Shown here in pieces: positions 31,588 to 40,350 of a DNA stretch of 64,000 nucleotides. Numbering within the stretch: position 1 is the first letter of the stretch; each line of letters begins with the position of its first letter. The stretch is from Streptomyces tauricus (lineage in GTDB: Bacteria > Actinomycetota > Actinomycetes > Streptomycetales > Streptomycetaceae): the NCBI RefSeq assembly GCF_014650955.1, contig NZ_BMVY01000025.1, positions 1-64,000 of the forward strand, in the 5' to 3' direction. Both the position numbers and the translations under genes were made by a program. Under the pieces are notes generated by a model, which was not told where the DNA came from, made no database searches, and worked only from the letters and a program-made list of their open reading frames with translations.

Positions 31588-32412
31588 CTATGCCTGCGGG
31601 AGCGTCTCGCCCTGCACCGCCTGGATGTCCAGCTCCACCTTCAGCGTCGTACCGATCGCCGCGATACCCGCCTGCACCACCTGGTTGTAGTTCATCGCGA
31701 AGTCCTCGCGGCGCAGTTCCGTGGTGGCGCGGAAGGCCGCCCGCGTGCCGCCCCAGGGGTCGGCGCCCGTGCCCAGGTAGGCGAGGTCCAGGTCGACCGG
31801 TCGTACGACCCCGTGCAGGGTCAGGTCGCCGTGGACCGTCCAGCGGTCGGACCCGGTCGCCGGGGTCAGGCCCGTCGAGACGAACGTGATCTCCGGGTGG
31901 CGCTCCACGTCCAGGAAGTCGGGCGACTTCAGGTGCCCGTCGCGCATGGCGTTGCCCGTGTCGATCGAGTCGGCCCGGATCACCGCCTCCACGCGGGACT
32001 TGGCGACCTCGTCCGGGGCGATCTCGATCAGGCCGGCGAACTGCGTGAACCGCCCGTGCACGCTGGAGATCCCCAGGTGCTGGGCGACGGCGCCCACGGA
32101 GGAGTGGGCCGGGTCCACGGTCCAGGGGCCGGGCGGCGGCAGCTCGGTGCCGCCCTGCCGGGCGAGGGTCACGGTGCCGATCTCGGCCCGGCCGCTCGCC
32201 GTGACGATGGCGCTCGACGCGACGGGCGCGTACCCGACGGCCGTGACGATCACCGTGTACGCGCCGGGCACGAGCGCGACCGCGTCCCGCACGGCGCCCT
32301 CCTCGTCGGCCTCGGCGCGTACCACCTGGGCGCCCGTCATGTCGGTCACGGTGACGACCGCGTGCGACACGGCCCAGCCGTCCCGCGTACGGATCCGCGC
32401 GGTCAGTCCCAT
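31588..32412 (-). CDS. YceI-like protein with N-terminal carboxypeptidase-regulatory-like domain
   Basis: This 274-residue protein has a beta-sandwich N-terminal domain of the carboxypeptidase regulatory-like type (about 1-88, VSHAVVTVTD to GYAPV) fused to a YceI lipocalin-like domain (about 95-270: WTVDPAHSSVGAVAQH, GRFTQFAG, GDLTLHGVVRPVDLDL). YceI proteins bind isoprenoid-type lipids. No signal peptide is seen. The same N-terminal domain type is repeated on the neighbouring exporter fusion, which suggests a joint function. It is probably in one operon with the MarR and exporter genes. Confidence 0.88.
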   Translation of the reverse strand: MGLTARIRTRDGWAVSHAVVTVTDMTGAQVVRAEADEEGAVRDAVALVPGAYTVIVTAVGYAPVASSAIVTASGRAEIGTVTLARQGGTELPPPGPWTVDPAHSSVGAVAQHLGISSVHGRFTQFAGLIEIAPDEVAKSRVEAVIRADSIDTGNAMRDGHLKSPDFLDVERHPEITFVSTGLTPATGSDRWTVHGDLTLHGVVRPVDLDLAYLGTGADPWGGTRAAFRATTELRREDFAMNYNQVVQAGIAAIGTTLKVELDIQAVQGETLPQA

Positions 32413-32535
32413 TGCTCACAACCTCATCTCATGAAACCGGCCCGCGGAGCACGCCTCCGCTCGGAACGCGCCCCACGGGCCGGGGTCTGTAACTACCGGT
32501 TCTCGAACCACCGGTTCCGGACTACCGGTTCCGGA

Positions 32536-35139
32536 CTACTCGCCGGGGTGGGCGAGCCGGATGTCGTGGCCGTCCACGCCGCCGCCGCTCACGGTCAGGG
32601 CCGTGGCCACCGGCGGGTAGCCGGTCGCGATCACGGTGTACTCGCCGCTGTCCAGGTCGGCGAAGGCGTACGCCCCGTCCGCCCCGGTGGTGGCGGTGCC
32701 GACCACGTTGCCCGCCGCGTCGACGAGCGTGACCCGGGCGTCGCCCAGCGGACCTGCGGGTGCGTGCACCACGCCCTGGAGCTGCGCTCCGGCGGTCAGC
32801 TCGACCTCGACCCGGGTGACCCCGGTGCCGCCGACCTCGACGGGCAGCGCGCGGGGCCGGTGTCCGGCGGCGTTCACCGCGACGGTCACGGCACCGGGCA
32901 CCAGCTCGGCGAAGGTGAACTCGCCCTGCTCACCGGTGGTCCCGGTTGCCAGCACGTCACCGCGCACATCGGTCACGATGACCATCGCGCCCACGACCGG
33001 CTGCCCGCTCCCGGCGGCCTTCACGGCGCCGGCGAGCCCGCTCGTACCGCTCAGCAGGATGTCGTACGCGAGCGGCTCACCGTTCACGACGACCGTCGAG
33101 GCCTGCGGCTGGAAGCCGTCCGCGGAGGCGATCAGCACGTACGAACCCGTGCCGGGCGCGTCCACGGCGTAGGCGCCGTCGGCCTGGGCGACCGAGCGGC
33201 CCAGCTGACGGCCCGCGAGGGAGATCAGCGTGACGGCGGCCCGGGGCACGGGCGCGCTCTCGGCGCCGCGTACGAACCCGTGGACCGGGACCCCGCCGGA
33301 ACCGGACGTGCTCGGGTCGGTCTCGGTCGCCAGAGTGGCGACCGCCGAGAGCCGCTGCGTCCCCGCGGGTCCGGGCTCGGCGCCATCACCCGCACCCGTA
33401 CCCGTACCCGCACCTGTACCGGCGCCCGTGTCGGCGACGGCCCAGCTCGGTACGCGCTCCTCGGACTCCGCCGGGAAGACACCGGCCGATCCGGCAGTGG
33501 CCGGGGCGGCCTCGGAAACGGTCGTGACCTCCGCGTGGGCCTGCGCCTGGGCCTCGGCGGCCTGCGCCAGCCCGCCCGAGGTACGCAGCGGGACCTCCTT
33601 GATGAACAGCGTCACGAGGAAGGCGAGCAGGGCCATGACGGCGGCGATCAGGAAGACGTCCGCGATGCCGTGCCCGTACGCGCTCTCCATGACCGTGCGC
33701 AGCGGCGCGGGCAGGGAGTCCATGTCGGGGATGCTGCCGGTCGAATGGCTCGCCGCGGCCGCGTACTTGGGGTCGATGCCGGTGAGGCCGTCCTTGACGT
33801 AGTCGGTGATGCGGTTGGCCATCACCGCGCCGAGCGCGGAGACGCCCATCGCGCCACCGAGGGAACGGAAGAAGGTCACCGTGGAGCTGGCCGCGCCGAG
33901 GTCCTGGGGCGCCACCTGGTTCTGCGTGGAGAGCACCAGGTTCTGCATCATCATGCCGATGCCGAGACCCAGCAGCGCCATGAAGACGCCGGTCTTCCAG
34001 TAGTCCGTGTCGTAGCGGATGGTGCCCAGCAGACCGAGGCCCGCCGTGATGAGCACACCGCCGCCGACCAGCCACGCCTTCCACTTGCCGGTCTTGGTGA
34101 TGATCTGGCCGGAGACCGTGGAGGAGACGAACAGACCGCCGATCATCGGGATCGTCAGCACACCGGACATGGTGGGCGACTCGTCCCGGGCCAGCTGGAA
34201 GTACTGGCTGAAGAAGACGGTGCCGGAGAACATCGCGACACCGACGAAGAGCGAGGCGATCGAGGAGAGCGCGATGGTCCGGTTGCGGAAGAGACGCAGC
34301 GGGATGATCGGTTCCTTGGCCTTGGACTCGATGAGCAAGAACAGCAGTCCGAGCACGATCGAGCCACCGACCATCGCGTACGTCTGCCACGACACCCAGT
34401 CGTACTTGTCACCAGCGAAGGTGACCCACAGGAGCAGCAGCGAGACCGCGGCGGAGATGAAGAACGCGCCGGCCCAGTCGACCTTCACGTCCCGCTTCAC
34501 GACGGGCAGGTGCAGGGTCTTCTGGAGGACGATCAGCGCGATGATCGCGAAGGGGACACCGACGTAGAAGCACCAGCGCCAGCCGAGCCAGCTCGTGTCG
34601 GTGATGACACCGCCGAGCAGCGGGCCGCCGACGGTCGCGACCGCGAACGTGGCTCCGAGGTAACCGGAGTACCGGCCGCGCTCACGCGGGGAGATCATCG
34701 CGGCCATGACGATCTGCGCGAGGGCCGACAGACCGCCCACGCCGATGCCCTGCACCACGCGGCAGGCGATCAGCATGCCGGCGTTCTGCGACAGGCCGGC
34801 GGCGGCCGAGCCCAGGACGTAGACGACGAGGGCTATCTGGACGAGCGCCTTCTTGTTGTAGAGGTCCGCGAGCTTGCCCCACAGGGGCGTGGTCGCGGTC
34901 ATCGACAGCAGGGCGGCGGTGACGACCCAGGTGTAGGCGGACTGGCCGCCGCCCAGGTCGCCGATGATCTCGGGCAGTGCGTTGGAGACGATCGTCGACG
35001 ACAGGATCGCGACGAACATGCCGAGCAGCAGCCCGGAGAGGGCTTCCATGATCTGCCGGTGCGTCATCGGAGCGCCGTCGGGGACGCCTCCGTGCTTGGC
35101 GTGTGAGCCCCGCACACCGGCTGGTGTGGTCGTTGCCAT
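32536..35139 (-). CDS. DHA2-type MFS exporter fused to C-terminal carboxypeptidase-regulatory-like repeats
   Basis: This 867-residue protein has an MFS exporter of about 14 TM helices (about 25-545, LSSTIVSNALPEI in TM1 and GKLADLYNKK as motif A), an Ala/Gly/Thr linker (GAGTGAGTGTGAG) and three Ig-like carboxypeptidase-regulatory-type repeats (about 620-865), each with V-x-G-x-V openings and Y-x-V/L-x-A-x-G-Y/F endings. The topology would place the repeats in the cytoplasm unless an odd helix is present. ATG 35139 is preferred because AGGAAG lies just upstream; the frame is open for 143 more codons. The MarR gene precedes it by 23 bp. Confidence 0.92.
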   Translation of the reverse strand: MATTTPAGVRGSHAKHGGVPDGAPMTHRQIMEALSGLLLGMFVAILSSTIVSNALPEIIGDLGGGQSAYTWVVTAALLSMTATTPLWGKLADLYNKKALVQIALVVYVLGSAAAGLSQNAGMLIACRVVQGIGVGGLSALAQIVMAAMISPRERGRYSGYLGATFAVATVGGPLLGGVITDTSWLGWRWCFYVGVPFAIIALIVLQKTLHLPVVKRDVKVDWAGAFFISAAVSLLLLWVTFAGDKYDWVSWQTYAMVGGSIVLGLLFLLIESKAKEPIIPLRLFRNRTIALSSIASLFVGVAMFSGTVFFSQYFQLARDESPTMSGVLTIPMIGGLFVSSTVSGQIITKTGKWKAWLVGGGVLITAGLGLLGTIRYDTDYWKTGVFMALLGLGIGMMMQNLVLSTQNQVAPQDLGAASSTVTFFRSLGGAMGVSALGAVMANRITDYVKDGLTGIDPKYAAAASHSTGSIPDMDSLPAPLRTVMESAYGHGIADVFLIAAVMALLAFLVTLFIKEVPLRTSGGLAQAAEAQAQAHAEVTTVSEAAPATAGSAGVFPAESEERVPSWAVADTGAGTGAGTGTGAGDGAEPGPAGTQRLSAVATLATETDPSTSGSGGVPVHGFVRGAESAPVPRAAVTLISLAGRQLGRSVAQADGAYAVDAPGTGSYVLIASADGFQPQASTVVVNGEPLAYDILLSGTSGLAGAVKAAGSGQPVVGAMVIVTDVRGDVLATGTTGEQGEFTFAELVPGAVTVAVNAAGHRPRALPVEVGGTGVTRVEVELTAGAQLQGVVHAPAGPLGDARVTLVDAAGNVVGTATTGADGAYAFADLDSGEYTVIATGYPPVATALTVSGGGVDGHDIRLAHPGE

Positions 35140-35162
35140 GGGCTTCCTTTTCTTGTGTTGCG

Positions 35163-35660
35163 TCATACAGGTGTACGGGTGGTCCGCTCGGGGGGCGCCG
35201 CGGCGGGCACGGCCGGTGCGGCCGGTACGGGCCGGCAGTCGCCGAAGCTGGCGCGCAGTCGTCCGAGCAGGGTGTTGAGCTGGTCGACCTCGTCGTCGGA
35301 CCAGTCCGCCAGGTAGTGGGCGAGCGCGTTCATGGAGCGCTCGGAGAGGTCGGCGAGCATGTCCCGTCCGGCGGGGGTGAGCCGCAGGATGCGGGAGCGC
35401 TTGTCGGCCGGGTCGGGGGACCGGTCGATCCAGCCGCGCTCGGCGACGTGCGCCACGTGCCGGCTGGTCACCGACATGTCGATGGCCATCAGCTCGGCGA
35501 GACGGCTCATGCGCATCTCGCCGTGCCGGTCGAGCAGCGTGAGCACCGCGGCGGAGCCCGCCGGGCACTCGTGCGGGAGCATCCGCCCGAGCCCCCGCTT
35601 CACGGCGCCGATGGCGCTCAGCTGCTGGGCCAGCTCCTCGTACTGCCGGCGAGCGGCCAT
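35163..35660 (-). CDS. MarR-family regulator
   Basis: This 165-residue winged-helix regulator has the core MRMSRLAELMAIDMSVTSRH (recognition helix region) and the wing DPADKRSRILRLTPAG. ATG 35660 follows GGGAGG at six bases; a longer 16-codon start upstream has no ribosome site. It is the first gene of an operon with the exporter fusion and YceI gene, and two TTGC-N5-GGCAA-type sites lie upstream as probable auto-operators. A phenolic or drug ligand is typical of the family but unproven here. Confidence 0.93.
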   Translation of the reverse strand: MAARRQYEELAQQLSAIGAVKRGLGRMLPHECPAGSAAVLTLLDRHGEMRMSRLAELMAIDMSVTSRHVAHVAERGWIDRSPDPADKRSRILRLTPAGRDMLADLSERSMNALAHYLADWSDDEVDQLNTLLGRLRASFGDCRPVPAAPAVPAAAPPERTTRTPV

Positions 35661-35695
35661 CGCACCTCCCTCGTGCTCGTCTGTCCGATCTTTTG

Positions 35696-35737
35696 TTGCT
35701 TCAGGCAACCATAAATACGGTTGGTTGCTGCAGGCAA
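35696..35737. promoter_or_regulatory. Paired MarR operator candidates
   Basis: TTGCTTCAGGCAA (35696-35708) and TTGCTGCAGGCAA (35725-35737) differ by one base and are 29 bp apart, just upstream of the MarR gene. A third related TTGGCAAAGGCAA occurs near 35766. Confidence 0.75.
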
Positions 35738-35840
35738 ACGAAATGGCGTCCTATGGGCTAAAACCTTGGCAAAGGCAAGTATTGGCAAACGTAAACTCGC
35801 AGGTCACGCGGCTTGACGGGCGTGCGGACGGCCCTGGCGG

Positions 35841-36120
35841 GCGCGGCGGGCGCCGCCCACTCAGCCCGTCCAGGCCGAGCGGGACAGGCGGGGCAGGCGC
35901 CGCTCACTCAGCCCGTCCGGCGTTCGAGGGCGAGGCCGTTCAGGCAGGGCGGGGCAGATGGGGCAGGCGCCGCTCACTCAGCCTCTCCGCCGTTTGGCGA
36001 CGAGCCCCGTCCAGGGCCGGGCAGGGCAGGTGGGGCGGGCGCCGTGCATTCAGCCCGTCCGGCGTTTGAGGACGAGGCCGTTCAGGCCGATACGGGGGTC
36101 CGGGGGCGGAGCCCCTGGGG
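35841..36120. repeat. REP-like repeat cluster (four degenerate units)
   Basis: Units with the core CACTCAGCCCGTCCGGCGTT followed by a GA-GGACGAGGCCGTTCAGGC-like arm start near 35849, 35897, 35967 and 36039 at about 70-bp spacing. The last runs into GGGGGCGGAGCCCC. This matches a repeat family I recall from Streptomyces intergenic regions. No gene is present in 35661-36187. Confidence 0.8.
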
Positions 36121-36151
36121 CGGTACCCACAACAGAAGAGGGCCCCAAAAC

Positions 36152-36180
36152 TTGGGGCCACAGATCCCACCCGATAGGGT
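36152..36180 (+). promoter_or_regulatory. Promoter for a leaderless small gene
   Basis: TTGGGG (36152-36157), a 17-bp spacer and TAGGGT (36175-36180) end seven bases before ATG 36188. This spacing places transcription start at or next to the start codon, and no ribosome site is present. Confidence 0.6.
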
Positions 36181-36187
36181 CACGCGC

Positions 36188-36385
36188 ATGGCAAACACCC
36201 AGGGCCCCGAGGGCAACTACGACCCCGCGGGTAGCACCCAGATGTTCCGAGCGTTCGTCGACGACCCGCAGAGCCGCCAGCAGCAGCAGGCTGCCACCAC
36301 CCGGGGTCCCCGGGTCGGCCTGATCGTCGGTGTGATCGTGGCCGTTGCGATCGTCGCCGTGGTCGCCTGGCTCGCCCTCAAGTAG
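36188..36385 (+). CDS. Small single-TM protein (SCO4033-region type)
   Basis: This 65-residue protein has a polar N-terminus (ANTQGPEGNYDPAGSTQMFRAF, split here from the Gln run that follows) and a C-terminal TM helix (about 44-63) ending LALK, so it is tail-anchored in the cytoplasmic membrane. A -35/-10 pair ends seven bases before the ATG, suggesting a leaderless transcript. No family function is known to me. Confidence 0.75.
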   Translation: MANTQGPEGNYDPAGSTQMFRAFVDDPQSRQQQQAATTRGPRVGLIVGVIVAVAIVAVVAWLALK

Positions 36386-36410
36386 CAGGCGGGGGGCGCC
36401 GCCGGGCGCC

Positions 36411-37193
36411 CTACTCCCACCGGACGGACACGTCCCGCGTCTCCACGTGCATGCCGACAGGTACGCGCCACGCGTCGACGCACACCGTCCAGGTCTCCTC
36501 CGTCCGGCTGCCCGGAGCGATCGGCACGGGCAGCCGTTCGGCCGACTCGACGGTCGCCCAGTCGATCCCGAGTGCGCCGATGATGTGCGTCCCGAAGGTC
36601 ACCGTGCCCGAACGCACCGCGGTGCCCCCGGTGTTGTGGAATCCGAGGGTGACCTTCTCGCACCACCGCTTGTCGGCGGACTCCCGCTCGGGCTCGCCGA
36701 CGACCAGCGCGGCGGGACCGGCCGGCACGTCCGCGCCGCCGGTGGCACCCGTACCGTCGCCTCCGGCCGAGGGCGGGCTCGTACGACCGCTGTCGCGCAC
36801 CGCGGCCCCGGCCGAACCGGACGCCGACGAGCCGACGTCACCCCCGCCCCCGGTCGGGCCCCCGCTCGCGTCGCCGCCGTCGCCGCCGCCCGACCGAGTA
36901 CCGCCGGGCGCCGCACTCCCCGAACTCGGGCCGCTGGCCGCCCTCTTGGAGGCGGACGGGCTCTCCAGGGGCACCAACTCCACATCCCCCGTCGGCGCCA
37001 CAGCCCTCGTGGACGACGACGCGGGACGCTGAACGGCGACGTACCCGCCACCCGCGCCCGAGCCGCCACCGCCGCCGCACGCGGTCAGCGTCACCGCACC
37101 CAGACAGACCGCGACCGCCGAGGCACCCGCACGGGCACCTGGGCGGCCACGTATCGCACCACGTATCGACTGCTGTCCCACCCGCCGACGCAT
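36411..37193 (-). CDS. Secreted lipoprotein, Gly/Ser-rich
   Basis: This 260-residue precursor has a long basic n-region, a hydrophobic core and lipobox LTAC (Cys about 39), followed by about 110 residues of Gly/Ser/Ala linker. A folded C-terminal domain (about 155-260) has two cysteines and WCEKVTLGFHNTGGTAVRSG, which resembles cellulose-binding/immunoglobulin-like secreted domains. Function is unknown. It is convergent with the small TM gene. Confidence 0.8.
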   Translation of the reverse strand: MRRRVGQQSIRGAIRGRPGARAGASAVAVCLGAVTLTACGGGGGSGAGGGYVAVQRPASSSTRAVAPTGDVELVPLESPSASKRAASGPSSGSAAPGGTRSGGGDGGDASGGPTGGGGDVGSSASGSAGAAVRDSGRTSPPSAGGDGTGATGGADVPAGPAALVVGEPERESADKRWCEKVTLGFHNTGGTAVRSGTVTFGTHIIGALGIDWATVESAERLPVPIAPGSRTEETWTVCVDAWRVPVGMHVETRDVSVRWE

Positions 37194-37323
37194 CGCGCCA
37201 GTGTGGCTGACGACCCGTCAATACTGAACCGGCGTGCATGAACCCGTACGCAGGAGCCCGTACGCAGGAACCCGCGTGGACGAACCTCTCGGGACCCTGG
37301 GCGGTGGCTCAGTCGATGACCGC

Positions 37324-38223
37324 TCAGTCCGAGATGAGGCCTTCGCGCAGCTGCGACAGCGTCCGTGTGAGCAGCCGGGAGACGTGCATCTGCGAGATGC
37401 CGACCTCCTCGCCGATCTGCGACTGCGTCATGTTCGCGAAGAAGCGGAGCATGATGATCTGCCGCTCACGGGGCGGGAGTTTGGCGAGCAGGGGCTTCAG
37501 GGACTCGCGGTACTCGACGCCCTCCAGTGCCGTGTCCTCGTAGCCGAGGCGGTCCGCGAGGGAGCCCTCGCCGCCGTCGTCCTCGGGAGCCGGGGAGTCG
37601 AGGGACGACGCCGTGTAGGCGTTGCCCACCGCCAGGCCGTCGACCACGTCCTCCTCGGACACGCCCAGTACGACGGCGAGTTCGGCGACGGTCGGCGAGC
37701 GGTCCAGCTTCTGGGAGAGCTCGTCGCTGGCCTTGGTCAGCGCGAGCCGCAGCTCCTGGAGCCGGCGCGGTACACGCACCGACCACGAGGTGTCCCGGAA
37801 GAAGCGCTTGATCTCACCCACGACCGTCGGCATCGCGAACGTCGGGAACTCCACGCCCCGTTCGCAGTCGAAGCGGTCGATCGCCTTGATCAGGCCGATC
37901 GTGCCGACCTGGACGATGTCCTCCATCGGTTCGTTGCGCGACCGGAATCGGGCGGCCGCGTAACGCACCAGCGGGAGGTTGAGTTCGATGAGGGTGTCCC
38001 GCACATAGCCGCGCTCGGGGCTGTTCTCGTCGAGTGCGGCGAGCCGCAGGAACAGGGAGCGGGACAGAGTGCGGGTGTCGATCACTTCCGGGGTCGGGGG
38101 GAAGGCCGGGGCTTCCGCGGCCGGGATGGCCGGAACCTCGACAACGACACTGTGAAGCACGTCTGGCGCGGATTCGCTCTTCGTGAGCGTGAGCACCTTC
38201 GAGCTGCCCTGGTCTGCGGACAT
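37324..38223 (-). CDS. sigN: SigB/SigF-family sigma factor (SigN-like)
   Basis: This 299-residue alternative sigma factor of the SigB/F/G group has region 2 (NLPLVRYAAARFRSRNEPMEDIVQVG, a split of the family signature), region 3 (VPRRLQELR) and region 4 HTH (TQSQIGEEVGISQMHVSRLL). ATG 38223 has GGGGGTGG upstream. Of the two sigma genes here this one lies on the sigN side in the S. coelicolor order as I recall it, and a SigB-type promoter at 38292-38317 suggests autoregulation. Such factors act in stress and development. No anti-sigma gene is adjacent. Confidence 0.85.
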   Translation of the reverse strand: MSADQGSSKVLTLTKSESAPDVLHSVVVEVPAIPAAEAPAFPPTPEVIDTRTLSRSLFLRLAALDENSPERGYVRDTLIELNLPLVRYAAARFRSRNEPMEDIVQVGTIGLIKAIDRFDCERGVEFPTFAMPTVVGEIKRFFRDTSWSVRVPRRLQELRLALTKASDELSQKLDRSPTVAELAVVLGVSEEDVVDGLAVGNAYTASSLDSPAPEDDGGEGSLADRLGYEDTALEGVEYRESLKPLLAKLPPRERQIIMLRFFANMTQSQIGEEVGISQMHVSRLLTRTLSQLREGLISD

Positions 38224-38291
38224 GCCACCCCCTTTGGGTCGCGGACGGTCGCGGCGGACGCTCCCGTCGAAGGAACGCAGCCTCCACCTGA

Positions 38292-38317
38292 ATACCGGAG
38301 GCGGGGCTGCGGCAAAC
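38292..38317 (-). promoter_or_regulatory. SigB-type promoter upstream of sigN
   Basis: On the minus strand GTTT (38317-38314), a 16-base spacer and CGGTAT (38297-38292) fit the GNNT-N14-16-GGGTAY consensus of the SigB/F/N group with one mismatch. Transcription would start about 60 bases before the sigN ATG. Confidence 0.5.
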
Positions 38318-38467
38318 GCGTCACCGGAAGAATGTCACATGTCGGCAACACGCTGTAGTGACATGTCGACACAAGAGGGGTGAATAGGCCCTGGAAAAGG
38401 GGGGTCTGACGGTTTTTCGACGCAGAAACGTCGTGAAAAGGCCTTGGAAGCGATTCGCTCCCCGGAG

Positions 38468-39340
38468 CTACGCCTCGATCCTGTTTGCGGATCGAAGTCG
38501 AGCGAAACTTCTGGCGAGGAGCCTTGACACATGCATCTGCGAGACACCCAGTTCAGCGCTGATCTGTGACTGCGTCAGATTGCTGTAGTAACGCAGCAGC
38601 AGGATGCGCTGCTCCCGCTCGGGGAGCTGCACGAGCAGATGCCGTACGAGGTCCCGGTGCTCCACGCCGTCCAGCGCGGGGTCCTCGAAGCCGAGTCGGT
38701 CGAGGAGGCCCGGCAGTCCGTCGCCCTCCTGGGCGGCCTCCAGGGAGGTCGCGTGGTACGAGCGCCCGGCCTCGATGCAGGCCAGTACCTCGTCCTCGGT
38801 GATGCGCAGCCGTTCGGCGATCTCGGCGGTCGTGGGCGTGCGCCCGAAGGCCGTCGTGAGGTCCTCGGTGGCGCTGTTCACCTGCACCCACAGCTCGTGC
38901 AGCCGGCGCGGTACGTGGACCGTGCGGACGTTGTCGCGGAAGTACCGCTTGATCTCGCCGATGACGGTGGGCATCGCGAAGGTCGGGAACTGCACGCCCC
39001 GGTCGGGGTCGAAGCGGTCGATGGCGTTGATCAGGCCGATGGTCCCGACCTGGACGACGTCCTCCATGGGTTCGTTGCGGGACCGGAAGCGGGCGGCGGC
39101 GTACCGCACGAGCGGGAGGTTCGCCTCGATCAGCGCGGCCCGCACCCGGCCGTGCTCGGGGGTGCCGGGTTCCAGGTTCTTCAGCTCTCCGAAGAGGACC
39201 TGGGTGAGGGCGCGGGTGTCCGCCCCGCGGCGGCGCTGCGGGCTCTGGTCCTGGGAATCGCCCGGCTCGTCGAGCCGTTCGAGGGCCTGCGGCTTCTGCT
39301 GGGGAGGTGCAGGTGCTTGAGGCGCGGTACTGGCCGGCAC
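38468..39340 (-). CDS. sigF: SigB/SigF-family sigma factor (SigF-like)
   Basis: This 290-residue sigma factor is very similar to the neighbouring SigN in region 2 (RYAAARFRSRNEPMEDVVQV) and region 4 (TQSQISAELGVSQMHVSRLL). GTG 39340 is chosen because GGTGGAG lies six bases upstream and the protein then begins with the Pro/Ala-rich VPASTAPQAP. The open frame extends 29 codons further to a TTG with no ribosome site. SigF in S. coelicolor controls late spore maturation; the assignment rests on position and length, not on a search. Confidence 0.85.
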   Translation of the reverse strand: MPASTAPQAPAPPQQKPQALERLDEPGDSQDQSPQRRRGADTRALTQVLFGELKNLEPGTPEHGRVRAALIEANLPLVRYAAARFRSRNEPMEDVVQVGTIGLINAIDRFDPDRGVQFPTFAMPTVIGEIKRYFRDNVRTVHVPRRLHELWVQVNSATEDLTTAFGRTPTTAEIAERLRITEDEVLACIEAGRSYHATSLEAAQEGDGLPGLLDRLGFEDPALDGVEHRDLVRHLLVQLPEREQRILLLRYYSNLTQSQISAELGVSQMHVSRLLARSFARLRSANRIEA

Positions 39341-39630
39341 GGTCAACTCCACCTCTGGGTCCGTCAACCCGTGAAAACACAAGTCCGAACGACGTCCGTC
39401 AGACACATGCGTCAACTCATCGGTCAAAAGCGGTCATAGCATCACAAGACATGTGCACTGTGTGCAAGCACCTCATCACTCCGTGTTGAGCGGGGAGGCG
39501 GAGCGGACGGGGCCCGGAGGCCGGGCCGGCCCAGGCCGGAACGAGTCGGGCGGGGGGCCGGGGCATGAGACAGCCCCCCGCCGTTCGGGCGAGGGGCTGG
39601 TGGTCCGCGCGGAGCCGTCCGGGGCGCGGC

Positions 39631-39924
39631 TCAGAACTCGTAGTCGGCGATCACCCACGTGGCGAACTCGCGCCACAGGGCGACGCCCGCCTGGTGGGCG
39701 GGGTGCTCGATGTACCGCTTGAGCGCGTCCGTGTCCTCGACCGCCGAGTTGATCGCGAAGTCGTACGCGATGGGGCGGTCGGTGATGTTCCACTCGCACT
39801 CCCAGAACTGCAGTTCGGGAATCTGCCCGCCGAGTGCGCGGAAGGCGGCGACGCCCTCGGCGACGCGGGGTTCGTCCCGCTCGACACCTTCGTTGAGCTT
39901 GAAGAGGACCAGGTGGCGGATCAC
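39631..39924 (-). CDS. Dabb (stress-responsive A/B barrel) protein
   Basis: This 97-residue dimeric alpha-beta barrel protein has the family opening IRHLVLFKLNEG and the WECEWN and YIEHPAHQAG segments. GTG 39924 is chosen because GGGAG lies five bases upstream and it aligns with the usual start of the domain; the frame is open 14 codons further. The enzymatic role is unknown. Confidence 0.85.
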   Translation of the reverse strand: MIRHLVLFKLNEGVERDEPRVAEGVAAFRALGGQIPELQFWECEWNITDRPIAYDFAINSAVEDTDALKRYIEHPAHQAGVALWREFATWVIADYEF

Positions 39925-40009
39925 GTGCACTCCCAGGGCGAACGGGGCTACGGCCACGGCGGCCACGGCGGCGACCGCTCGGCTCCCGACGCCGGTCGTC
40001 GTGTCCCGG

Positions 40010-40189
40010 CTAGTCCTTGGCCCCGTCTGCTATCCAGGTCATGAAGTCACCGACGGACTGAGCGGCGTTCGAGATGCCCTCGAAGCCTATCTGGACGTAG
40101 TCCGCCGCCTTCTCGGGATCGGTGATGATCACGTACAGCGCGAAGACCACGACTATGTAGACGGCGATCTTCTTCGAATGCACCGCCAT
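40010..40189 (-). CDS. Small single-TM protein
   Basis: This 59-residue protein has a basic start MAVHSKKI, one TM helix (about 8-25, IAVYIVVVFALYVII) and an amphipathic C-terminal part. ATG 40189 follows GGGAGG at five bases. It is probably a conserved Streptomyces membrane peptide of unknown role. Confidence 0.75.
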   Translation of the reverse strand: MAVHSKKIAVYIVVVFALYVIITDPEKAADYVQIGFEGISNAAQSVGDFMTWIADGAKD

Positions 40190-40350
40190 CGCGGCCTCCC
40201 CGTGTGCCTGCTGCCTGCCCGCAGCGCCCCGCGGTGCCCGTCGTGTCCGCTGTGCCTGCTGGGGCCCCTGTTGTCGGCGGCGAGTGTAACCCCGGCCAGT
40301 TGATCTGACGATCATTCAATAGCGCGGCTAGGCCCGGGAACGGGTGACGC

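Noticed and set aside
39341..39427. 29-codon upstream extension of sigF
   Set aside because: It begins at TTG without a ribosome site, whereas GTG 39340 has GGTGGAG at good spacing and gives the expected length.
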